DNA of 64,000 bases. Source: Ilyonectria destructans (Eukaryota > Ascomycota > Sordariomycetes > Hypocreales > Nectriaceae). The stretch spans positions 2,232,001 to 2,296,000 of the forward strand of contig JAHEWK010000014.1 in assembly GCA_020740775.1 (NCBI GenBank), in the 5' to 3' direction. Shown one piece after another: positions 23,254-31,880 of the stretch; positions within the stretch are counted from its first letter, which is position 1; every line of letters begins with the position of its first letter. Position numbers and translations under genes: made by a program. The notes beneath the pieces were generated by a model. The model did not search any database. It worked only from the letters and a program-made list of their open reading frames with translations, and had not been told where the DNA came from.

Positions 23254-24237
23254 GACGGATGGCTGGGGGGTTTTCCTTTTGATGGAGTGTCCAGATGAAT
23301 ATTAAAACCTGCAAATGTTTCAAAGCGGTTCAATATGTCTCAATGTCAGTTATGAGAAGGTTGATGATGTGTTGAGGCTACGAAAACAGAAGTCGGGCAG
23401 ATGGTAGCGGCGGGATGGGTTCCCTTTATTTACCCACCACTAGCATTCGGAGTTCGGATTAGCGGGGTAACATTAAACGCCGGTTCCGCTGGATAATGCA
23501 ATTACTTATGGCTATCAAATCTCAATAATACCCATTCATTCGTCAGGGAACGGCAGGCTTACTGTGGCTCCCGCTAATCCCTTCCGGATATTTCTTGACT
23601 AGCTACTTATAGATAAGTAGCTACTGCCAGATTGCGGTCTATGAGTTTAGATGCACATGCAGTTACCAATTATAGTGGTGCACTATGTTTTTGGCCTGAC
23701 GGTGTAAATCTAACAGCTACTATCTCGTATTACTAGTAATTCAATAACTAGTAATAATCTTACTTGATAATAGTAGCGCGCGTATGCAGTTCAACCTCTT
23801 CAATTCAACGCCATCAACTCAATTTGGAGATGCAGTGAACTCCCCTGGCTAAATGCTGAGTAAGCTGTCAACGCAACGCCACGCGAAGGCGAAATTGATG
23901 GAATTGAATTGATGACCACCCTGCCTTCCCCAGACGAGGCCTCTGTCATGACGACTGCTGTATGGCTCTTCGCGTGATCGACCGAATTGCTGAATGAAAG
24001 CGTCAATGCCACGGGGGGAACACAGATTAATATGCTTCGCCGTTGAAGGGTTTTGAGAATGTCTCCAGTGGAGGTGTGACTGAGGCATGGGATGCTGAAG
24101 GAAAACCCTCGTGTCCGTCATTGTATAAAAAGAAGTCCTATGTTCAGATAGTCAGAAGATGGGAAACTTCTTGACTACCGACTCAAATCACAGTCCAAGA
24201 CCATTTCGAATCTCATTCTGACAGCCGAACGTACAAT
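23254..24237. other. Divergent intergenic stretch of 1 kb
   Basis: Promoter side of the hydrolase gene and of the broken secreted-protein gene. AT-rich; includes direct repeats of the word actagtaat near 23.73-23.75 kb. No gene recognised. Confidence 0.5.
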
Positions 24238-24792
24238 ATGTTGTCCCCGCACCTTGTCCTCTTGGAATTTTGCCTCTTGCCTACCCTTGCTACTCTATCT
24301 CAGACCCCGGATCTTGAGAGGAGAGCCGTCAACTGCCTCAGAGTTGGAGTAACTGCCATGGCTAAGTGGACCAACGGTGCTGGACGGACATGCACCTTCT
24401 TAGGCGTAGTCGGAGGTAACTACGGTGCCAACAGAGCTAGCTCTGGAGAGTATGATCAACCCCTATTTCTCAAGTCACAACATCGAGGGTTATGCTGAGA
24501 CTTGTCAATGGCTATTCTTGCAACGGTCGTTGCGGCGCTGGATGCTTAGGTGCTGTTGTCGGCAATGCGTACACACAGGACTGTTTCTCTCATAATATGT
24601 GCTCGTACTTCAACTAGGCTAGTGGTGGTGTAAGGTAAGTTGCTATAGTTTTAATTTCATATGGGCTATTGCTGATGATTTCATTCTTTCAGCGACCTCA
24701 ATTGTGGCGCTGCTTACAATGCTGCTATAGACGACACGGCATTCCGAACTCTTAACGGCTTAGGCATACGAACCCTTCCAATCCGGTCGTGA
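24238..24792 (+). pseudogene. Secreted Cys-rich protein gene with internal stop
   Basis: Exon 1 (24238..24449) starts with a signal-peptide-like MLSPHLVLLEFCLLPTLATLS. After an intron (donor gtatga, acceptor ag at 24498-24499), exon 2 reads a Cys-rich core with NGRCGAGCLG and YTQDCFSHNMCSYFN. An in-frame TAG at 24615-24617 interrupts it, after which the same frame continues with ASGGV, and exon 3 (from 24693) with DLNCGAAYNAAIDD. The flanking homologous sequence on both sides of the stop suggests a formerly longer secreted protein of the small Cys-rich type; the TAG could derive from CAG by one C-to-T change. I do not recognise a named family; the Asp-Cys...His...Cys spacing recalls phospholipase-A2-like small secreted proteins, a weak analogy. 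Confidence 0.55.
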
Positions 24793-25361
24793 AGCCTTTA
24801 ACAAGGTCCGTCTGTCGATAAGCCATTTGAGCATAGATATGTGGCAACAGGTTGTCATTTATGTCGGATCGCCGGAGAAGTCGAGACTTGGTATCTTTAT
24901 GCTACGGCCTACACTGAATATTTGCAAGAGCAAAATTATTCACTATTTCACTCTGTCTATAAAGGCCGCGATTCACGCTGCACAGGCATACTCCGTTCTG
25001 TCAAGAAGGTAACTAATGTAAGACCTCTACGCCTTCACAATGGCACCTCGCGACGTACACTACACAAAAGATCTTCTATGTTAGCGATGATATCACAGCG
25101 GTGTACGGTTTGGGTCAAGCCCCAAGAATTTTACGTGCAATTTGTCTCAAGTTGGTCAGGGTCAGGGCTGAAAGATCAAAATAATTGGGTAAGGATCGCA
25201 AGTAGTCGCCTCTTATTTCGTGTCTAGGAAGGATGATGCAAAAAGTGCGGATTGTTTGTCCACGCGCTTCCTGCCACCGCGACTGATATCACCATCGCAT
25301 CTCCATTCCAGAGAGACTCGAGGCTAGGGGCTTGAGAAATCAGCATGTTTGTCAGCCTGCC
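24793..25361. other. Intergenic stretch
   Basis: Possible degraded 3' continuation of the secreted-protein gene; frames are short and not recognisable. Confidence 0.4.
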
Positions 25362-26531
25362 TTACTTCCCTGGCAGAGATCTCTGCTTAGCCCTCAAGTC
25401 TTCAGCCATTTTCAAGACGGGCTTGGGTTTCCCATTATATCCGACCTGCTTCATCCATTCTGCCAAGCTCTTAATGCGTCCAGGATGGATGCGATCTAGG
25501 AGTGCCATATCCCGTGGCTTGGTAACTCCCTCTCCCCAGTAACGCCACCAAGCCCCAAAGTTCTCCACCCAGCTCATAACCGACTCATCCCGAACCGCAT
25601 CAGGACCGAGAGCCCAGTTGGCATATGCACCCGGATAAGGCTCAGCAACGGCCGCATATGCCTCAAAGGGGACAGATTTATGGACGCCCTGTTTGCCTGT
25701 GACTTCGGTGAAGATCCTAGCGATGTCGTCGAAGCTGACCTCGTCTGTCGTTACTTGGAGATCCAGACCTGCCGACTCGGCGGGGTTGTCAAAGAGCCAG
25801 AGATTGTAGATACCGACGTCGTCGAGAGCTATCATTGGGAGTTTCCCATCTTCTAATTCAACAAGAGTTAGCAGGGTGTATAATGCAGAATAACAAAACG
25901 AAATATTATAGAAAAGGGGGACTCACTGGATGGATTAACCCACAAAAACGACCCATCAGGCTGCTCTTTAGGCACGAACATTCCATCCATAAGCATATCC
26001 ATATAGGGCCCAGTGCTGAAGAGGGAGCTTTTCATCTCCTTCTGCCCCTGCGCGAGAATAAACTTCCCAATCCTCCCCTTAGTGTCCATATGGCCGCAAT
26101 GGTATGCCTTATCGAAGCCTGCAATTGACAAGGCATATTCAATATTCGCCCAGACGTAGTGCTGAACGCCTTCAGCCCTGGCAATCTCGTAGGCCCTAAA
26201 GCCATAGAAGAGTTCGTTCTTCTCCCCCAAAGTAAAACCGTCCGTGTTGACCCAGGCCCCGTAAACGCCTCGGAAGGCCTTGTGCAAATCTTGCTGGTTG
26301 TCTTGGGCGCCTTGGATCAGGGTAACATTTTGAAGAGCAGCGAGCTGCTTGGCGCGTGAAGATTCAAGGCTGCGTGTTAGAACCCTGACGCGGTATCGTC
26401 CGCTCTCAGCCAGGGCTAAGCCGTGGTCAGCACAAGCCCGGGTGGTTCTGCCTTTACTCCTTACCTTTAACAACGGGCATGCCTTGAGCACCCGTGCCAC
26501 CGATGACGAGGATTTCTTTCAAATCGGCCAT
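25362..26531 (-). CDS. NmrA-like Rossmann-fold protein
   Basis: Three exons (26531..26465, 26415..25927, 25852..25362) give 348 residues. The N-terminal glycine motif is EILVIGGTGAQGMPVVK (GxxGxxG), followed after the splice by ALAESGRYRVRVLTRS, the NADP-discriminating strand. YGAWVNTDGF, HYVWANIEYAL, GPYMDMLMDGMF and ALDDVGIYNLWLFDNP are typical of the NmrA/HSCARG group, which bind NAD(P) and act as redox-sensing regulators or as isoflavone-reductase-like enzymes. No catalytic Tyr-x3-Lys was evident, which favours a sensor role. A TCCGCGGA palindrome lies 281 bp upstream of the ATG. Intact by phase and length. Confidence 0.88.
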
Positions 26532-28877
26532 TTTAAGAGTACTGTCTTGAAGGTTATAAGTTTAGTTGAAGAGGTAGGACGTCAGTTGAGAGTCGGGGAA
26601 TTGGAATTGTGTTGATGGTTATGATTTCATTCGAGGGCGTTTGAGCCGTTTATAGTTTTTGACTGGGAATTAATATTTACCCATCACGTAATACAGCTTG
26701 GACTTTTAGCGCTGGCCTGCCTAAGGACAGATATTAAGTGATTGATCAGCTAAATTAAGAATGATTACTCCTCAGACCGAGCCGGATCCGCGTGGCGTGT
26801 TCCAAAAAGTATCCGCGGAGGGTTTTATGCGGGGTATCCCGTTAGGCGCCACTAAAGGAGATGAAATGGATGGATATCCACCCAACTGCAACTAGCCCTG
26901 GGGTTTATGGAAACAGCACATACATGTCTAGGATGCGACCTAAATCATTTGGAGATTAGTGATCGTCGGATACTTAGTAATTACACCGACCGCGGACAAA
27001 TGTACTTGAAGGGACGAGAACCGGAACGATGAGTAAACCATAATGGGCTGATTCGTTCGCAGCCGAAACTTGAAACCCTCCGGTGTGCCACTGCAGCTGT
27101 GACTCGGCCCCTAGTACTTGGGCGGCCCCTCGATCTCTGGGAGGACGGCCCATGGGACCGCTGGCTGATCGGTGTCCCTTCCTCAATCTCTGCTTGCGTC
27201 AGGGTCCGCCTTACGCTTGGATTGAGGCGGCGGGTCGTCTGCTGGCTCTGACCAGGCTGCCTTGCAATCGGGGTCGGGGTCGGCGGAGCTTGTAAGCTTG
27301 AGGGTATCGTGAGCTTCTTATTGATAAGGACGCGCGGTCTGCCCCGAACGGGGCGGAAAAGGTTGTGCGAATAGAATACTCTTTCTAATTTTCTTCTGTG
27401 GATGTCCCACTTCTACTACAAACCCTTCCAGCGAGCGGCGACTCCCGCTATCCCAGGGTGTTGCATCTTGTGGATGGAAATGATCATGTGTGTGAGAAGC
27501 TCTTGATATTCTTCCTATCTAAATGAGGGTCTTTGGGTCAGTCTTATAGACGAAGAGACTGATGATGATCTCGGATGACCTCGGACAGCCGAGAGGCTCC
27601 GGATGCTTCGGAGTTTTTGGCTTCAACTAGCTATTGATGGAATCAAGGAATTAAAGCTAGGCCTAGGGCTAGGCCAATGATGAGGCCGGTGACGAGGCAA
27701 GTAGCTATGGACGCTTATGATGACAGAAGGAAAGCTTCACTGCCGTCACAACCGCAGAAATCCGATATCCCGATACATGTGACACAGGGAACTCACCTCC
27801 TTCAGCAACGTCAGTTTCTCCTCGAGAATGCTCCATCTCCTTGGATGACAAACACACAAATAACTAACCTGCAGACGAGAGTCATGCCAGGATTGAAGTT
27901 CTCTGTTAAATTCCCTGTACATACGCGTCCAATCAATCATGAGCTCGATGGTTTTGGAGCCGACTTTGGGGTCACACCGAAGGTCATACGCAATGGATTT
28001 AGAGAAAAGCTATCAGAAAGAAATAACACACGATTAGATGGCATTCCTCTCATTCGCCTTTTGCTCTGGGCTATTGTCAGCGGTGCAACATTTTCACCGT
28101 CGGTCATGCCGATAAAAGCAACGTCGAAGTACGCAGTGAGACAGACCAGACATAGTGGTCCTTGGTATACGTGGTCTGTGAAGTTGATCACTAATAAACC
28201 CTAAATTTAATAATACACCTGACCGCCAGGGATCGTCGGCAATTATTCTCTGGGCACATTGAGGAGAGGATGGTTTTAGCAGCAAAGCCTCCGGTTATCT
28301 CCCGTTAGCCCTTAAAGTCGGCGGCGGACGTAATCGCACACCATCTCGTCTCCGACATTGCCGGGATAGGCAGACAGTTCCAGATGATACAGACAAAAGC
28401 CAAATTCGTAACATTTCACACAACAGTGCTCTAGAGAGGAAGACATCTATAAAAGTCCGTGTCCATTCTGTGAGTTGTTGTAACTAGTAATTGGATCACA
28501 TAAAGTATAACGCTTTCATCCTCAATTGCTACAAGTCCACATTACATCAGTTGTAGCCCGACTTCCCTATTTATTTGCTGCCCAGTACAACGCTTCCAGG
28601 GCGGCCGTGTCCTCCTATTCTGACACCGGAGTGTCTGACGAAGCGGCCTCAGTATATCCCTGACTGCTAATAGGTACACTGTCGTCTTTTGATGCCAGAT
28701 TACTAATATCTCGGCTGGTTTTACGTAAGGAATATATCAATAGGTGAGGTGAAAAGGCTATAAAACGACCGCAAGCTTAAAATAGAAAGAACAAATAAAT
28801 TAAATTTCCAATACATACACACACGCTAGAATCTTGCCACAGACACTCTATTCATTCTTCAACTTTCACTTCTCATA
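26532..28877. other. Intergenic stretch of 2.3 kb
   Basis: Starts with the NmrA promoter: TCCGCGGA at 26812-26819 and an extra CCGCGG near 26990. A GC-rich block at 27.10-27.36 kb includes the inverted repeat GCCCCGAACGGGGC. On the minus strand at about 28.02-27.74 kb there is a weakly gene-like exon pair (SKSIAYDLRCDPKVGS, then a helical MIDWTRMYREFNREL) that I could not extend into a gene. The end carries a TATA box (TATAAAA, 28759-28765) for the next gene. Confidence 0.4.
26812..26819. promoter_or_regulatory. TCCGCGGA palindrome upstream of the NmrA-like gene
   Basis: Same perfect 8-bp palindrome as the cluster in front of the efflux pump; 281 bp upstream of this ATG. Confidence 0.4.
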
Positions 28878-29315
28878 ATGGCTCACCAGGAGCTGACGGA
28901 CACTTCGGCCGTCGAGAAAGCCATTGCATCAATCGACCCAAACAAGCCAGTCTATATGCTCAACCTTCTAAAATTCCGGCCCATTGCAGTCTACGACCCC
29001 TCAAGCCCACCTGAGATTCTATCTCTCCCCCAATGCAGCGGTCGCGAGGCATGGCAAGAACGTTATGTGCCTGCCTTTTTTGCGCTTCCGACCATGACCG
29101 GCACCCGAGTTCCATTTTCGGGTAAAATGGTGGGGAAAGTGCTTGGGCTACAGGATGATGAATGGGATGAGGTGGCTCTTGTGAAGTATGAGAATGTTGG
29201 GGTTTTCAGAGATACTATCATGGGCGAGGAGTATGCGCGGACATCTGTGCCCCATCGGGTCGCTGCACTAGCCGATGCGAGATTATTTGCTTTTGAGCTG
29301 CTGGGCACTATTTAA
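28878..29315 (+). CDS. Small DUF1330-like (dimeric alpha/beta-barrel) protein
   Basis: Single exon of 145 residues, ATG in the context TCATAATGGC, TATA box 119 bp upstream. The pattern PVYMLNLLKFRP near the N-terminus, GREAWQERYVPAF in the middle, then EVALVKYENVGVFRDTI and HRVAALADARLFAFE at the end, is typical of DUF1330/EthD-like ferredoxin-fold proteins that form dimeric barrels. Such proteins act as small monooxygenase- or cyclase-like enzymes or chaperones; no specific reaction can be assigned. Complete and unbroken. Confidence 0.8.
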   Translation: MAHQELTDTSAVEKAIASIDPNKPVYMLNLLKFRPIAVYDPSSPPEILSLPQCSGREAWQERYVPAFFALPTMTGTRVPFSGKMVGKVLGLQDDEWDEVALVKYENVGVFRDTIMGEEYARTSVPHRVAALADARLFAFELLGTI

Positions 29316-29762
29316 GTCCCATTGAGTAGAGAGGTGTTCTATAACACCGAACTGCAACTGTCGGAGGACCTGGAGTGGCAAGGTCAGTTCATTGATGTAT
29401 GGCTATAGCAGGGGTGAACCGCGTACTAGCTCGTAAATAAGATGCTATTAAGGATGAACTGTCTGCTAACTGCTTTGCAAACTACTTGGTATTAAGTGAA
29501 CCTGGTCTCAGCTCTTTACAAAGTACGCTGAACCCTTAGGAGAACTAGTTTCCCATTTGAGAAATTCACGTTCTTGCTAGAAAACCTCGCTTGCGTTCCT
29601 TCATGCCGCATAGCAACTTACCCCGCTATTCGGCCGCTAAGTGAAGGCCGATTGACCTAACACCCCCTGCACGACCAACACTGAGCTCTAGGGTACCCTG
29701 GCTTCGTATTAGCCCACATGTGCCAACGGGTACTCCGCTTGCAGGGGCCATGACTATGGATT
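29316..29762. other. Intergenic stretch
   Basis: 3' flank of the DUF1330-like gene. The distal part may be a further-degraded upstream piece of the CHAT-domain relic, but no motif is readable. Confidence 0.4.
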
Positions 29763-30332
29763 TACGTATACAAGACGGAGGCTTTTGATGCAACACTGGA
29801 AGATGACCCATCGACCAGGAGGTTACGTCTCGACGACTGGGAAAGCAACCCGCTTACAGTAGCCATTCCGCTGGAGATTAATCTTCACCAGCACTCGCCG
29901 TTTCTCGCCTATCTCTCAGTATGTGGGGCTGGTCGAATTAAAGATAAAAGATTCATCGATGAAAGCATCCATCTTCTCAGTGGCTTCTATATGGCAGGGT
30001 TTCGGCATATATTTGGAACCTTATGGTAAGTAAGAAATGAGCTTTGTGTACACATGGTCAAGATTACCAATGAAGGTATCAGAGACCGGGGTATGACAGA
30101 TGAGTCAGTGTGTTGGGGGTCACATAACGCTACTCGAGAACTTCGCGACCAGTGGCTCAGGAAACGAGCAGGATTCAGCGACGGTAGCCAGCTATGAAAA
30201 AGATCGGCAGCTGCTGCCGGCGTGGATGAGACGGATGATCGGTTTCCCAGAGATACCATTGTATGTGGAGACGGAGAATGCGCTGGGTCTAGAACTGGGT
30301 TCCGTATGTTCACTAATTATGGGGTCTAGAAC
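29763..30332 (+). pseudogene. Relic of a CHAT-domain (caspase-like) protein C-terminus
   Basis: One frame reads RLRLDDWESNPLTVA, HSPFLAYLSVCGAGRIKDKR, then DESIHLLSGFYMAGFRHIFGTLW: the second half of a CHAT domain, where the catalytic Cys is the C of LSxCGTG and FRHVIGTLW is the last strand. A TAA at 30027-30029 follows LW; the same frame then continues as EGIRDRGMTDESVC and NATRELRDQWLRKR, the family's usual C-terminal helix. A frameshift separates a final WVPYVH (30296-30313), cut by another stop. Fungal CHAT domains usually follow long TPR arrays; none is visible upstream. Non-functional as it stands. Confidence 0.7.
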
Positions 30333-30393
30333 TGGATTGAATGCTGTTTGCTGAATTGGAATCGAGTGAAGCACCTGGCAGAAGAAAATATCC

Positions 30394-30927
30394 TCAAAGG
30401 CTTCTCATTTTCTTGACGTAGAGAAACTTGGTGCGGATAATTGCATTTTTTCCCTTTTCGACGTTGAAGTCATGTAGACCGCAGAAACACGGAAATTGGT
30501 TGCTGGCTTCCAAACCGGGCAACTCTAGACGCACTTCTGCTTGGGAAACGATGCGTATCAGTTCCGTTGTTTCTCTGGCTTTGGTGAACAATTCGCCACA
30601 AACGGCAATGGCCAGGCCGGCTGTGAATTTAGCAGGCATGTATTCCGGTGTTGATGTAGAGATGCTACATATGATTATAGCTACTTCTGGGACATCCGAT
30701 TCTAGACTCAGTTGGAATTTCGCCCAGCCGACGCCAAAATTAGCGTTCGAGGGTTGTCTGCGAGAAACATACCCCGGCATAGTTGTAAATACCGCTGAGC
30801 GACAATTGGACAATCGTAAGTGTAGTAGATATTCTGAGGACGGCTTGAATTCCTGGTCCAAGGTGTACTCCGTTCTCCGGTATTCACTCATGGTTGATGA
30901 GACATCCACCCTGCGCTGGTAGTACAT
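30394..30927 (-). CDS. Hypothetical protein
   Basis: Frame of 177 residues (MYYQRRVDVSSTMSEYRR...). No recognised family. The composition is protein-like, with alternating hydrophobic strands (EVAIIICSIST, GLAIAVCGELF) and a Lys-rich end. An almost equally long frame runs on the opposite strand, so coding potential is uncertain; the minus frame was preferred because of its more ordinary residue composition. No promoter element or intron evidence. Confidence 0.3.
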   Translation of the reverse strand: MYYQRRVDVSSTMSEYRRTEYTLDQEFKPSSEYLLHLRLSNCRSAVFTTMPGYVSRRQPSNANFGVGWAKFQLSLESDVPEVAIIICSISTSTPEYMPAKFTAGLAIAVCGELFTKARETTELIRIVSQAEVRLELPGLEASNQFPCFCGLHDFNVEKGKNAIIRTKFLYVKKMRSL

Positions 30928-31880
30928 AGGCCGAAATGAGTCTGGTTTGTGACGGTATATTTCTCTGCAATACGAAGAACTCCCCTTAAAGCCTCTCTTG
31001 GAGCCATTAGCATGCTCTGATAAATTGATATTGTTGTTGAGTTCAAACGCATGGCTCCAGACTGTAATATAAATCAGGTATCTATCAATGGTGGGAATAA
31101 CAGCATAGCTGGGGTGGATAAATATTGAACCTGAGCAGTGGTCTCAATGATTGCTTGGTCTACTTAGTGACCGACTATGGGTTCTCCTATCCTTTCTTGT
31201 ATTTTGAGAGGAAACTAGATGTAAACGGTGAAAATATGTCCAACTGAGAACACCTTGAAAGACATGTGGGCTGTATCAGAGGGTTTTGGATACTAATCGT
31301 CTCATTTACCCCAAACCAACCGTTAGTTTACAATCGGCCCCGGCACTCACCGGACCACTTCCCCGTGACAATCACTAGCAGGCTAGTCCTCATTCTGTGT
31401 TGACGTACTTGTTCAGATTATATCCGGAATGAGTAAATGTTACCGAAAGATCAGGACTAGTTACGCGTTGGCCCTGTGGTCTTAGTACTTATTGGGCATA
31501 ACTATCTAGCGCTGATGAACGAAACTACTGCCTTCGGCTACAATGACAACTAAAGTTTTAGAAGGTTCACAGTGTTTGTCGACTGTAGTGCCGCTGGAAA
31601 ACCCTCCATAGGTATCTGGATGTGCGCCGATGACGGTATTAACGGCTTGGCCTGGACGGCGTCGCTAGGCAGCGAGAATCCGCCTAGTTGATTCATGGGG
31701 GAGCTTGAAGCAGTGAAGGAACTGGGCCTTCTAGTCTTGGGTTCGGATCTTCGGTCACCAGTAGCAGTAAGATGTTCAATGTGCTATTCCATGCCATAAA
31801 GCCTGTAGCTAAGTACTAGTTTGGACCCTGAAATGGATTGTGCATTGACTAAATTTATCAAGAGACCATTGGTGAAGTTG
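30928..31880. other. Intergenic stretch
   Basis: AT-rich DNA without recognisable genes; 3' flank of the NB-ARC/TPR gene. Confidence 0.5.

Noticed and set aside
27740..28200. Possible multi-exon minus-strand gene (MIDWTRMYREFNREL and RWSILEEKLTLLKE segments)
   Set aside because: Splice phases do not join the two segments in the helical frames and no family is recognised.
30428..30922. Plus-strand frame of 164 residues opposite the 30.4-30.9 kb hypothetical
   Set aside because: No motif, start context or splice support; the minus-strand frame looked slightly more protein-like, though neither is certain.
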